NCBI GenBank assembly: GCA_018806985.1
Contig: JADANN010000426.1
Span: forward strand, 1-64,000
Direction: 5' to 3'
DNA from: Angiostrongylus vasorum
Lineage: Eukaryota; Nematoda; Chromadorea; Rhabditida; Metastrongylidae
Length of the DNA stretch: 64,000 nt
Shown: positions 21,866 through 34,263 of the stretch, in pieces
Layout: the number at the start of each line of letters is the position of its first letter
Position numbering within the stretch: the stretch's first letter is position 1
The notes under the pieces: model-generated
Seen by the model: the letters and a program-made list of their open reading frames with translations, nothing else
Told to the model about the DNA's origin: nothing
The model's database searches: none
Made by a program: the position numbers and the translations under genes

Positions 21866-22155
21866 GCCAATAGCACAGGAGTAGAGATACCGACCATCAC
21901 GATTACGCTGCTTGCTCGATCCCGCTCCACGCCCACTAAGCCACTCATTGGCTATCTCAGGACTCAAGGGAGAATCGACTCAACCAGCATTCTACGACAT
22001 TCAAGACCAAATGAAATTCCTCAAACGGCAGCCAAGTCCACACTTAGAGAGTCGGAAGATTTTCGTGGTTGATGGATGGGAAAGAACGAATCAAATGTGA
22101 GAAGTGCTGGAAAGGGCACAGCAAATGTGAAGATGAGTCGAATAGAAATTAAAAA
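21866..22155 (+). mobile_element. tRNA-derived SINE (family B)
   Basis: A head with A box ATAGCACAGGAGTAG and B box GCTCGATCCC, followed by the body CATTCTACGACATTCAAGAC ... GTGAGAAGTGCTGG ... GCACAGCAAATGTGAAGATG. The same body is present at 62,430-62,725 and, joined to a family A head, at 25,949-26,325. Confidence 0.7.
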
Positions 22156-22904
22156 AACCCACACACAGCTTCATAATAGCAACGCCATCAAATTCTACCC
22201 TATCCTTCTCTAGCCTCAATAGCAGTGAAAGTGGAATTGGCGATCTAGACGTTTTTCTCATCACGTTGATGATATCTAACTCCACACCCTCGGATATCAT
22301 CCCATTTGCTTTATTCCTATTGGATATATCAGGATGCAGATCATGGTCAAAAAATGATTAACATAGTAGTGGTGTTATTACACTTTTTCACCCCAAATCA
22401 GCAAAACCTAGGCAACATTTCTGACATAGCAACGATGCTGTTCTACGCAGAGCAGAAACCATATCTTTTCGAACTGCACAATCTCTCGTTCCTCCTTCTC
22501 GTTAAGAAAAACGTCAACTGAATCTGTTTCTGTCTAATAGAACCTTACTCTGGAACTGTAAAGAACGAATTGACAATGGCAGACTGCTACACGATGCTAT
22601 CACCCCAATATTTCTTCTTTGTGGAAGCAAAGCTACCCTTTTCGTGCTTCACATCCATCGTCCCACGAGCTACTGTGGAATCATCCATCTACTTACCTAC
22701 TTTTACTCTGTCGTTCCATTTTTCATAGCAACTGGAAGAGCTGTATTTTCATGGTTCCATTGCAGTCGAATAGAGTTCTTATGTAATAGTAGTCCTTGAC
22801 CACTATTAACATTATTATTACAACTACAATAATTGTGATTGTTACTAGTACTACTATGTGCTAACAACATTTGTAATTAGTACTTACTTAGTACCTAATT
22901 AGAG
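22156..22904. other. Unassigned stretch
   Basis: No gene or recognised repeat; an ATT/ACT-rich simple-sequence patch at about 22,805-22,900. Confidence 0.4.
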
Positions 22905-25215
22905 CGGCTGTCTGAGTTTACCATGGCGACCAAGACAATCCATGGCAACTCACAATTCCAGAAGCCCCACTCTAAGCGCTCGATGTGGGAGTCTCCCAAT
23001 GGAGAGTACCATAACGAAATAGACCACATCATAGTAAATAGAAGGTTTTGCCTAACCGATGTCGCCGTTGCCCCAAAATTCTACACGGGATCAGACCGCC
23101 GTCTCCTTCGTGCAAGATTCTATTTCTCGCGCAAAGGAGAAAAAGCCGCTAAATTCAAAAAACCGAAGTCCCAAAACCACCATAAACTGGTACTTATTCA
23201 ATTCATTAGTCGGCTGTTGGGAAGATGCCGTTATCGATAACATCGACTAAGAATACGATCGGCTCATTCAACATCCTCACGTTGGCGCTATGAAAGCTGA
23301 GAGTTCGAAAGCCACCAAGAGACGTTTGTCTCTGGAAACACTCGAGCTAATACGCCAGCGTGGAACAGCAAGAGCCGCAGGCAAACGCAAAGTAATGTCC
23401 GGGCTTGCGAAACAACGCAGACAGGCGATAAAAGAAGATCTTAAAGAGAGAAGAGCAGCAGTAATGGTTGAAGCTGCAGAGGCTGGGAAAAGCATTCTCA
23501 AAGCCCACCAAAACTTCGCCAACTTGAAGACCAAAATGATTGCACTCCGTCACGAATACTACTCAGATCTCTTCGACAGCCACGTCCACCGCCACGTCCA
23601 CCTTCCGTCACATGAAATAAAGGAGGATGGATATGTTGTACCACCGGTTCTCCCTTCCGAAATCCGACCTGCCATTTCGTCGGTGAAAAAATCGAACAAC
23701 ACCAGGTCCGGACATGATAACACCAGAACGCCTGAAGAACCTTCCGTCAGTCCTCGTAAACACACTGGCTCGGTTCTTCACACGTTACCCTGTCCGAATG
23801 CGAGGTCCCTACCCACTGGAAGATCAGCAAGACCGTGTTATTGTTCAAGAAGGGTGACCTACAGGATATCGGCAACTATCATCCAATCTGCTTACTGTCT
23901 GTCGTCTACAAACTCTTTCACTCGAGTCATCCTAAACAGGATTGACAGAACACTGGACGAAGGACAGCCATGTGAACAAGCAGGGTTTCGAAAAGGAATT
24001 AGTACGATGGACCACATCCACACAGTAACAAGGCTCACTGAAGTATCGCGAGAGTACAAACGACCGCTCTGTCTCACCTTCATCCATTTACAAAAGGCCT
24101 TTGATTCAGTCGAGACAGAAGCAGCCTTGGAAGCCCTGGATAGTCAAGGTGTCCCTACTTAGTCCATAAAGATTCTTCGTGAGCTATACAAAAATTTCAC
24201 AATCAAGGGATCACCATTCTACGACGATATTATCATTGACGTCAAAAGAGGAGCTGGGCAAAGCGACACCATCTCGCCAAAATTATTTACCGCCACCCTC
24301 CAGAACGTCATGCGGACATTGAAATGGGACAATATGGGAGTGAAAATCGATGGTCGGCAGTTGCACCATCTTCGCTTTGCTGATGACATCGTCTTTGTAA
24401 CACCAAGCATTAGCCAAGCGGAACGTATGTTTACCGACTTTGATAAAGCCTGTGGAAAGATTGGCCTTCAACTAAATCTCACAAAAACGATGTTCATGAA
24501 GAGCGGAATGGTTTCGCATGCCCCATTCATGCTCAACGGAACGAATATCTCTGAATGCTCCAGTTATATCTATCTAGATCGGGAAATAAATATGATGAAC
24601 AACCTAGCTTCAGAGCTGAGTAGACGGAAACGAGCGGCTTGGGTGCTCTCAAGGGCATCGAGGATGCAGTGAAGAGAACAAGGAACACCCGACTCCGTGC
24701 CCACCTTTTCGACTCAGCGGTACTTCCCTGCCCTAACGTATACGTCAGAAACTTGTTCGCTGCGTAAGCAGGATGAAAGGTCACTTAGCGTTATCGAACG
24801 CGCAGTCGAAAGCGTGATGCTAGGAGTATTCCGTTCCACACAAGTGAGAGAAGGGATCCGAAGCTCCGATCTGCATCGACGATCAAAAATCAAAGATACT
24901 GTTCTGTACGCCAAACAGTCGAAGATAAGGTGGGCCGGACACGTAATGCGTATCAATGACAACCAATGGACAAGAGCCGTTAGTGACTGAATTCTTTGGG
25001 ATGTTAAACGCACTGCAGGAAGACCACCGATTCGATTGTCAGATCCCTGCACGAGAAGTCTAGAAGAAAGACAAGATGCTCGACGAGTCCCTAGTGCGAG
25101 CAGAACCCACTGGCTACTCCTGCACGCGACAGAAAAAAAATGGAAGATTTACTGGCGCCCCCTCGAGTCACTCGACGATCAACGCGACTACAGGTGCCAG
25201 GTGACAGGTGACACA
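22905..25215 (+). mobile_element. RTE-type retrotransposon, 5'-truncated
   Basis: Starts inside the endonuclease domain (EIDHIIVNRRF near 23,020, then GSDRRLLRARFYFSRKGEK; the catalytic His of SDH is replaced by Arg). RT remnants follow: TGFRKG-like near 23,985, DSVETEAALEALDSQG near 24,110, LRFADDIVFV near 24,370, LNLTKTMFMKSG near 24,475 and IRWAGHVMR near 24,930. It ends in CAGGTGCCAGGTGACAGGTGACA at about 25,193. The longest open stretch is 290 codons (23,290-24,162), but it crosses a frameshift region. Inactive. Confidence 0.87.
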
Positions 25216-25449
25216 ATGTTCTACAAATTGCAGCGAATTGTTTTACGATGGCTGTCTTCTTGGTTGGCCCAGTTGTTTATTCTATCGCCATTATCCGCTA
25301 CCCACAAGTGACACAATATCCACCGTTCTTAAATGTCCATTTTGGAACTTACAGTCAACGCTGATGTGATCCTTCTTCAAGGTCCGTAGACTACTTCTTC
25401 CACATTACAATTCCCTCTAGGACACACTCCGATCTCGAATCATTTTCGT

Positions 25450-25940
25450 TACACTGTCTTTTTTGATGGGCAAACAAAAGGTTGGTATTATAGAATTTAT
25501 TAGTACACGCTAGCCGAAGTTCTGGCAGTTTCGCTTTCTTCAGAGCCTGGGAAGGTCAAATTGACATGCAGTCAACTCAGCCAAACCCTTTCATAACCCT
25601 AGGAGATATGACTTAACACATAAATTTGCATTCGCACAATAAACAGCTTCTTTTACACACTCACCGTTTTTCTTTGTTGTGAGTCTTCCAGTTATCTGAG
25701 AAGACTAGCTGCACAGAGCGTTACATAGGCGAAGAATATGCCTGGCAGGGGGTGAAAAATCAATCTAAAGTATTGCGCGAGTTCACGCATGATCAGAACA
25801 CAGTTTTCTTCGCGGTTCATTTTTTGGATTTTTGAAAATATTCTAAAACGCTTCAAGAGTTTTACGCGCTGAAGTCCTGTGTGAGGATTATGTCTTTCAT
25901 TTCGAAATCTTCTCTGTTATGCTTCTGTGTCCTATGCGCC
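25450..25940 (-). mobile_element. Penelope-like terminal repeat and EN remnant
   Basis: On the minus strand, matches the region downstream of the 58-kb element: a remnant of GIY-YIG-side text (GAAATGAAAGACATAATCC...), then AACCCTTTCATAACC inverted, then a degraded hammerhead-like core near 25,512-25,543 (CTGAAGA ... GCGAAAC). Followed immediately by a SINE insertion. Confidence 0.6.
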
Positions 25941-25948
25941 CCCTACAA

Positions 25949-26325
25949 GGCGCTTGTGGCACAGTGGTCGGGGCCGCCCTGTAGCACACACGTGAAATTG
26001 ATCCCAGCGACCATGGCCCACCAAGCGTGCCATCCCGCCAAGGTCGGCAAATTGGTATCAGACTTGCCCGGAAAAAAACCACTTTCTGCAATGCAAGTGG
26101 GAATGCTCTAGCCCAGTTATCTCAAGACTGCAGTGAAAATCGACTCGACCAGCATTTTACGACACTCAAGATAAAATGAAAATCCTAAACCAGCAGCTGA
26201 ATCCACGCACAAAAAGGTTGGAAGGCCTGTGTTGATGATGGACACGCGAAAACGAATCGAATGTGATAAGTGCTGGGATCCGCACAGTAGATTTGATGAT
26301 GGGTCGCATTAAAAAAAAGTAAAAG
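25949..26325 (+). mobile_element. Chimeric SINE: family A head on family B body
   Basis: The head GGCGCTTGTGGCACAGTGGTC and the next 120 bp are family A (GGCAAATTGGTATCAGACTTG). From about 26,075-26,110 the sequence changes to the family B body (GCATTTTACGACACTCAAGA ... GTGATAAGTGCTGGGATCCGCACAGTAGATTTG). Confidence 0.65.
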
Positions 26326-26339
26326 AAAATAATTTTCAA

Positions 26340-27005
26340 ATCAACCGTCATTTAAACTCGGTAGGAAAATGACCAACGTTTTTGATTGTTGGTTATTATA
26401 CAATATTGTTATATGCGTTGATTATATTACCACAGAGGTTAAATGACTGTCAGCTTGAAAATTGCTTTGCTATTCGCTTTGTGCCGGCTAACACAGTATC
26501 GACTGCTGCAGGGTGGGTTATCCGTTGAAAAACAAATTATTATCAACGGTTAATCATATTGACAACAACCGCCCTGTATAAAAGAGCACTGCTGGATGAG
26601 TATGGCTCATTCGTGCGGTGTTCACTGAGGAAGATCCGTCTCGATACGACTACGAAAAAAGTCACTTCGAGAACACGAACAACTGTGGACCATTGACTCG
26701 GATCATCGGCTCTGACGACGACGAAGACGTCGAAACGTCACCCGAAATAAACATATTTACCAGCTCGTCTAAGCTCGGCAATTAAAAAACATGCTAAAAA
26801 TAACAATTAAGTCCGAAAATGAACCGCAAGGAGGAATGCCTCATAATCACGCGTGATAATGGGCAGATTTATTTAAACCTGTTATTCTGAAGGAAGAGGC
26901 ACATCACGCTTTCATGTGAAGCTCGTAGAAGGCGGCGAATGCTCAAAGAAGGTATTCTGTGTCCAGTGTGATTGAAATAATTCTCGCTGAAATTATCGTT
27001 TAGGG
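26340..27005 (+). mobile_element. Penelope-like terminal repeat, inverted, with EN C-terminus
   Basis: Plus-strand repeat containing GCCCTGTATAAAAGAGCACTGC (near 26,573), the hammerhead-like core at 26,712-26,743, then a remnant of the GIY-YIG domain C-terminus (KMNRKEECLIITRDNGQ, about 26,830-26,893, ending TGA). It runs tail-to-tail into the minus-strand RT fragment at 27,010. Confidence 0.65.
26712..26743 (+). ncRNA. Hammerhead-ribozyme-like motif
   Basis: CTGACGA, then a pairable stem II region (ACGACGAAGACGT, ACG pairing CGT), then CGAAAC, GTCACC. The conserved CUGANGA and GAAA boxes and a GUC/GUCA cleavage-site-like triplet are present. Confidence 0.6.
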
Positions 27006-27009
27006 GCAT

Positions 27010-28400
27010 GGCTTTTCCTCAACGTCTGTCCAAAGGGCCTACAGTTTCGTAGCCATTTGAAATGGCCAGTTGTCGCGCCAATTTCAAGGAATCTCCCTTC
27101 TGCTCTTTTCCTGCACACACACTGGTGGCTCTCCGAAATATAATTTTTACAAGCCTCCTTTTTTTTCTGTGAGGCTTTAGAGAAGATGCAGTGGACCTGA
27201 GTAATATTGCTACCTGGGTTTCTGTACGAATTTCTGAAGCCACTGTTTTCGGAGAGGTTAATTCGAACGTTAAGAAATGAAAGCCAATTTTTCTTGGTTT
27301 CGCTTGAGTGAATGCTGTGTACTGTGATTATCTGTTCAGTAACTCAAAGCATTTGTCCACCCCCTTTTGTGTGGAGTAGATGACGAAAGAACAATCTACA
27401 TATCCGCGACAGAGTAATGGCAGGAGATTGATTATTGGTGCTTCCAGCTTAGATATGAACGCAATGGCAAGGCTTGGTGTCAGTCGCTGTCCCATTGCTA
27501 TTCACCCAATTTGTGCATAATACTTTTAGTACCATCCGAAGATTGAGCAGTTCAGGCACATCTTTAGAAGGGCCATGAACACTCATCAAATGGGGGGACA
27601 CGTGACTACAAAGCGCGGCAACGTCGAAGGACTCCGTAGCATAAGCGCTGTTGGGAAGTGCTTTACGCAGATGACCCATGACATTCGGGTATTTGTGAGG
27701 TGAGCTGGCATGTGCATCAGCAACTGGATGAGAACAACGTTTTTCAAATGAAGCTATTGTATCGGTGGGTCCGTCTAAACAACCGATGATGAGTCTAACC
27801 TTGAAGGTTGAAGTACCGGTAGACGCCAGATTATCAGTGGACACTAACCTATGAGTTTTGATAAATAAGTATAAGAAGAAGTATGTCGGAAAGTCGATTA
27901 CAAGTTGTGAAAAAAAATGATGGTTTTAAACCTTCCGCGTTTGCCACTTTGACCCAGTGGTTGTCAGTTTTCCATATTCACCTTTAAATTGCTTTTCAGA
28001 AGGTGAGCGATAAAGGCAAGCATCTTCGAGATGTTTTTCCGTTATCTCAATATCTAACTGATGAGAAATTACTACGAACTTTTTCCTTCTTATCATTGAC
28101 TGATATCCTAACAGATTTCGAGCTTGTTAGCTGTCGAACCATTCGCATAACACATTTTTGTGCCGCTTTGTAGTTGGAACTGAGCTTTCTCTCGCGATAG
28201 TGGTTAAGGAATTTGAGTGTTTCATTCGAAAATATGAGAAAATTGATATCTTTTTTCGCCGTTAGAGTCTTGCCGCCTAAAGAACACGCGAGGAAATGGA
28301 AATGCTGGTAATGCCCTAACTTCCGTTGTTCAATTCTACTTTCGTTTCGTTTTTTATTGGAATCGCTAACCCGCGCCCACCTATATTGTCCTCTACGTAA
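27010..28400 (-). pseudogene. Penelope-like element reverse transcriptase remnant
   Basis: Read leftwards: an N-terminal region near 28,150-28,330 (NETLKFLNHYRERK), then MEDGPTD-like text (GCLDGPTDT near 27,775) and SYATESFDVAALC (RT motif A region, near 27,635), then the motif C region reading CRGYVDCSFVI at about 27,390-27,410, where the second Asp of Y-DD is Cys. The thumb region follows (ARQLAISNGYETV, about 27,050). It is collinear with the better element at 58-60 kb. Numerous frameshifts; no GIY-YIG domain is attached in this orientation. Confidence 0.75.
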
Positions 28401-31274
28401 ATGGACGAGATCAAGGCATTCTCTTTAGTCGAACCAGACAATTTGAAGCTAACAGAGTAGGACAATTACGGTGTCACACAATGCACCATACTCGACGCTT
28501 TTGGCGCCTGAAGCCTGCGCATGCAACAAGGGAACCCGGGGGTGTTTTGGGAATGCAGTTAGCGAAATATAAAAAGATAAGAAGTCTACATCTCCAGTGC
28601 CAGTTATTTAATAACAATTTATGTTGTACCCACGGCGACTTTCACTACTCGCTGGGACAAGTATCGGCTCCTCCCTTCAACTGCAGTTGATCACAAAAAA
28701 ATATGACATTAGCTTCTTGCTTCTATTATGCTTCCTTTACGATCGAAGCAAGTGACATTGTGATCTGCTACAACTGCTTGGTCGGCGCTGAATTAAACTT
28801 TGTTTGTAAAGCATACCATGGAGTCACAACCGCCAAATGTACTGCGAGTTTCTCTGAATAGATTGATATTGTACTTTGACTACTCGTCTTTTTCAGTTAC
28901 TTGCAATTTTTCTTATCCAGAGGGAATGGCATACGTTCCAACCAAAGGATCTCTCGCAATTGTAGGCATGATTTCCCTCAGGACTACCTCTCATCGAACA
29001 ACATCAGAACAACACCACCAGTAGATCTTCCTTCCTTTCATGAACTTTTTAAGCTCTCCGAACCCTCATAATATATTCAGTAAAGGACCAACACATTTAG
29101 GCCACATATTTGCTTTAATAGCATTCATACACCTACGCTTGTTTACCCCAACTCGTGCTTATTTCAACACATCAAATCCAAACTCTCTTAACTTCCTTTT
29201 GCCGCGGTAGTTTCTGTATCCATGCAGGAAATAGTTTAAGCTGTAACGGACATGACACAGTTGTGCCGATGACCAAACATGCAGCAGCTAACATTTCAAT
29301 GTTTTGACATTCCGCCTAACGGCTTTACAAATGTTGTCTAACCGCTTATGAATCATGACGGCGGAAGCAAAACAGCGCTGTTCCAGAAAAGAATCCTGGT
29401 CTTCGTTTTGTATGTAAACTCGATAAGGATCACCACGGAACTCCAAAACGCTTATACCACGCTCAACCACGCTCACCAAGCTGCTTATCTTCCCTTTATC
29501 CGATCTGATATTACAGTTGTTAAGCGTTTTGTTAGCCACCAATGTCGACGAATGCCTGTTCCAGTGAAAAGTAAATGAGCCTAGTACGCCTGTATTGATA
29601 CCATGGAGAGTACAACTTGCTCATTTAGCCCTGCTTTCATGAAATTGATAAACTGTGGCAGAGCACATAAAAAATTGTAGGAACCACAGATCGTGAGACG
29701 GTTAGCAGCGACAAAAATCAGTGAAAGGGAAAAAAATAATTGATCATAAACGCGCTGGACAGCACTATGTGAAAAAAGTCGTAATGGCAATAAATTAGTG
29801 TAGACTTATTGCAATCCAAATGAACTAGAAAATTCGCAAGACGATAAGTTCGAAAGCTTCTTTTTCTGATTCGACAATCTCTGAAGTTATTGCACCACTG
29901 TTTTTTTATGATGTCAAGTAGCTCTCTAGTGAGGTAGAACATTGAATTATCGCTAGTTCCAGGTGAAACTTGAAGACCAACGAAGCAATCACGACTTATT
30001 CTAATTCACTGCATAAACAAACTTCTCCAATAAAATCTCTAAATAACCTCCATTCCTTTTTCTGATTTCCCGAATCAACACTATCACGAGCTTTGATGAA
30101 TAGGGCTCGACAGCGATACAATTTGCTCGCAGAGCAATCTCGGATAATCCTTTAAGGTCTCATTAGTAGCTAAATTTCATCTTCCAATAAACAAAGTATT
30201 TTGAAGCCCTACAAACAACAGAGTAAGCTTCGCTCTAAAAAACAGTATGGATTTCTACTCTATAAGTCCCAAACAATCCCACCTTCTTCGCTATTTTTTC
30301 CTAGTAGAGACAAGAGAGTTCGAGAACTCATCATCTACACTCGTCAAAGCTGTAGGTGTACTATGGGATAACATTAATCTTCAGAATCCTCAAACCTTGC
30401 ACTGACTTCAACACACCGCTACTTTCATCACATGGCCAGTTTCGCTCCCTCCAGACGAATCCATCGCGCCATCAGTGCTCACAAAAATACCGCGACAAAA
30501 AATTCTACGACACAACTTTTGCAAGGAGCAATTACATAAATTTTATATCAGCAACACAAAACGTGAAACAGATAGTAGTAGTATCGCTGGAAGTATCGAG
30601 TGAAACCATAGACAAAAGGTATAATTTTTTGTTTGAGATTAATGTCGAAACGACGTAAGGAAACAGTTCCATACTTCCACCGTATCGAAGTTAGTGATCG
30701 CACCTACCATTGAATTGATGTGACATGAACGTTATCCACAATTTCATTTACAAACACTACTAGTAGAAAAGTAGTTCCCAGTGTTCTTTCTACGTGTGCG
30801 AATAGAGCGCTGTTGGACAAATCTGCTCAACTCTTTCACGACGGAGCCGTTCTTTTTTTTCTCGACATCTGAAGAGAATCTCTTCCTCACTAGAGTATTC
30901 CTGGAGGCCAAAAAACTTGGCAGATTTAAGGAGAAGACTTTCCTCTATCGCATTCACGGAATAGATAAATTTTATACTGCATCACTTCACAATTAAATAT
31001 TCTTGGATTTAAAATTCATTAGAAAAATCAGAAAGGAAAGTATTGTTTTTAAAATATCCATTTTAGAAGTAACCGTTAAAAAATAATAGCGATTCATTGC
31101 GCAATACTATGGCGGCATCCTGGACAAAGTTAGCTTGTTCATCTGCAGTCTAAGATATTGATGCTGGCCAATATTCCTGGGCAAGTATCAAGCGTAGTGG
31201 GAATAAGTTGCCGGGTATCTGGGGTCGATCTGTCTTCATATTGTTGAAATCCATACACTGTGTCAATGAACTAC
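28401..31274. other. Unassigned unique stretch
   Basis: Nearly 2.9 kb without a recognised gene. Short open frames (28,481-28,690; 28,800-29,024; 29,348-29,578; 30,356-30,658; 30,781-30,996) show no known domain. The frame at 28,800 has an internal ctttttcag acceptor and may include an exon, but nothing confirms it. Confidence 0.4.
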
Positions 31275-31504
31275 AAGCACAAAGATTTTGAGATATTCGC
31301 AAAACGTGGACCCCCGGCCAGGTTGAACCACGATTTCCCTATCCCGGGGTCCGCGCGTTACACACTGCTTCATGGAGGGTCTTGCTCTGTGTTTCTTTCA
31401 GCTAGTTCTCCATCTACTAATGCAATCAGTCATCACCCGTTAAGGCGATTGATCTGGCGAGCCCAAATCGGCATTGAATCCAATAAACCTGAGGCCGCAG
31501 TTCA
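31275..31504 (-). mobile_element. Family M element next to duplication copy 2
   Basis: TTTGAGATATTCGCAAAACGTGGACC, then an inverted tRNA-like core and body (GATTGATCTGGCGAGCCCAAATCGGCATTGAATCC), ending CAGTTCAAATCACAATG. It runs directly into the element at 31,505, which has the opposite orientation. Confidence 0.65.
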
Positions 31505-31855
31505 AATCACAATGTTTAATTTTCTATTTACTGCCTACTACAATTTTCACGGCAGGATATCATTTGAAATCAACCACAGCCATGCTGAGATGCTCGCAAA
31601 ACTTGGACCACGAGCCATGTGGGCTCCCCAGATCAATCGCGCTGATGGATGACTGCTGATGGTACTGATAGGTAGAACACAAGCTGAGAAAAGAGCAGAT
31701 CAAAGGCCTCGGTGGCGCAGTGTGTAATGCGTGGGCCTCCGGTAACGGAAATCGTGGTTCGATTAGGTCTAGGGTCCATGTTTTGCGAGTATCTGTTGTT
31801 GTAATCCACCCTGTCGTTAAAAATTAAAGTAGGCAGGAATTAAAAAATTCAACAT
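31505..31855 (+). mobile_element. Family M TIR element, copy 2
   Basis: Duplicate of 1-345: same TIRs, same A box (GGTGGCGCAGTG) and B box (GTGGTTCGATTAGG). A few substitutions and single-base indels. Confidence 0.7.
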
Positions 31856-32063
31856 TATGAATTTCAAGACAAAAGGAATAAGATAAAAGATAAATCAAGA
31901 GAAAAGGAAAGAATTATTTTACACCAAGCACTATAGTCAACCCTGGCCTCCCAGCGCGCGAAATCTTCTTTGGCTCCAATCACGAACTTCACTTGTGCAC
32001 CTGTCATTCTTCGTTTTCTTTTTTTCATTTTTTCTTTCCTGCGTTTCTTTCCTTCACGTCTTA

Positions 32064-32846
32064 ATGGATATCGGTGGATCAGAAACCATAGACAGCAGAA
32101 CCGAGAAGATAATTTTAGAACTCTTTGAGGTAATTTATTGGAAAGTGAAGCCAAGTGAAACAATTAAGATATTCACCAGAAGCACCGCTGTGGCAGCAGA
32201 AATAGGAAAGGTGTGTGATGGGTGGTCTTATTTTTTCTGTCCAAAATTTATTCAGAGAAGTATTGCTATGGTTTTCTCTTCGTGGAGGCTGAAAATAAAG
32301 GTGTAACATTCCAAAAGTCCAAGAGCAGAAAAACCATTACGTCAGGAAGCACTTTCACATGTGGAAGAAGCACGCGGTAGGTGAAACGAATGGTTAAGTT
32401 GGTACATTAGGTCACACCTTATTTGTCACCAACGAATTGTTTTTTTTCATTAAGCAAATGGATGTTCTTTAGCGATCTATCATTGCGGTGCCAAAAAAAA
32501 AAGCTGGAGCGAATACCGAGAGAGGAAGAAGAAAAGTGACACCAGCAAGATTTTATTACATTGTTTCAAAATTATTCTGTTTACCTGCTTGTTAAGTATT
32601 TTCTTTTACTTATGGGCTAAGACGTCATAAAAGGTACTAAACAAATGGCCGCTTCTTGATACTGTTTTATTCATGCATTTCGTTTAACAACAGCAGGAAC
32701 CAAAACATGATGATGGCACTTTTGACATTGGTGATGACGATGACAGTGGAGAAATTGTTGGTGTTGATCCTGTTCAATGCCCAATGCTGCTCTATAAGCA
32801 CTCGGACCACGATGCTGACTCTCAGAGAACCGCCGCTGTACAATAG
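32064..32846 (+). CDS. Gene A, copy 2: small acidic-tail protein, unknown function
   Basis: Not recognised. The first exon is open from ATG 32,064 for about 49 codons (MDIGGSETIDS ... VAAEIGK) to a gtgtgtg donor. The following intron is about 45 nt with a ttcag acceptor. The second exon gives KYCYGFLFVEAENKG. A basic exon follows the acceptor ctctttag near 32,472. The last exon starts after tttaaca(g) near 32,692, is rich in Asp/Glu, and ends at TAG 32,844-32,846. Compared with copy 1 it has a Trp codon in place of a stop and lacks a 64-bp insertion. The intron before the last exon is about 67 bp longer. Phase between the second exon and the basic exon is unresolved. Predicted without a homologue, so treat as a candidate gene. 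Confidence 0.4.
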
Positions 32847-32924
32847 GGTGGTCCGGCTGAAATACAGCTCAACATTATGTAAAAAAAAAAAAGTAAATCC
32901 CACATCATGGTGAGGATGGACCTT

Positions 32925-33215
32925 TAGTATTTTTCCAAATAAAACACTGCGATTTCCACTGCACCTTCAACTCAACTGAGTTCAATGGCGATTCGTCCTA
33001 CTCTCCCTCCGAGGGGTGATTACTGATAGCCCCGTTGTGATAAAAAAAATTGGTCAAGAGCAAGAACAAAGGAAGGCCTCGATGATGCATTGAGTAACAT
33101 GTTAGCCACCGGGAAAGATAATTGCGGCTTCGAAGCTAATTAAGGAGGTGGGGTGTTCCAAGTTTTGCTCAAATCTCAACGTCATTGTCGTCACATTATT
33201 GCCGGATGTTTTATG
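32925..33215 (+). mobile_element. Family M element, copy 2 of 1,520-1,800
   Basis: Duplicate by position and sequence (GCCTCGATGATGCATTGAG, GGCTTCGAAGC). Non-coding. Confidence 0.6.
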
Positions 33216-34263
33216 ACAACTAACAAAACCAAATTTGGGCTCGCTTTAATAAAAAAGGTCGGTAATGTAGGAAGATGAATACGTCTTTGCTGCAAACCTC
33301 GACGACAATGTAAGGACATGTTGTCAAGCAAGAACATCACCTATTGGAGGACTTTCGCGGTATATTTCGGTTGTGAGATCGGAAAATTTGCAAGCGTCTA
33401 GCAAAAAATCTAAACTTATCCCATTTTCAACCATATACAGCGATATCAATGAAAAACCAAGGGACAGATTGGAGCATATGAGTTGATTTCAATGTGTTTG
33501 TGTTGCGACTCCCCATCTTGTCATACAAATCTTTTGTTAGATTCTCTTAGTAGGTCGATAGTTTGTGCTACACAGATGTGTTAAGCGTCATCCGCAAAAA
33601 GCTGCTGCGCACTCCTAATATCATACGAAAAATTTCTGGAGAGTTCAGTCGTCAGCCAAACAGACCATTGCTAACGTTGAAAGTACTAAGATATTCTGAC
33701 ACATGCAGATCCGCAGTTATTCACCATTGTGCTTCCACAAATGTACCTTTAAACCCTTCATAGACTAAGATACAAGTGGAAATTGAAATATACGGAAATT
33801 CAACGACGCATTGAACATATTTTGTACTAAAAGCTGATAGCGCTTTTGAGCAGTGGAAGAGACTTTCTTTGCCATGCAATAGTTCGATATGTTCCAAATA
33901 TAGAAAGATAGAAACAACATAGAAGATTTGTAGGACATGAAAACCATAGAAATAAGCGAAAATGGATGGAAATAAAGCGTTTATGTAAGAAAAAAAGACG
34001 AAAAAGACTGGATAGCCAACTTTGGAGGCACAATGAAAAGTTCGCCTTGAGCTAAATGCACACCATGGTATACCAAAAATAGGATTAGTCACGTGCCCCA
34101 CCACACAAATTTTGCCGTCGCCGCGAATGGGGAACAGTACTGTTGGCATTAGTCCTCGTACTGTATCAAAGTGCGATTTCTACCTCACTGGTCTCAGACA
34201 TTTTCAACCAATTCCCAAAAGATGAAATGGCATTAGTTGCACATCAAAGAACTGAATGCATAC
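33216..34263. other. Unassigned stretch, copy 2
   Basis: Equivalent of 1,801-2,851. The minus-strand frame starting MPTVLFPIRGDGK is kept and is 142 codons here because of a one-base change at its end. Confidence 0.4.
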
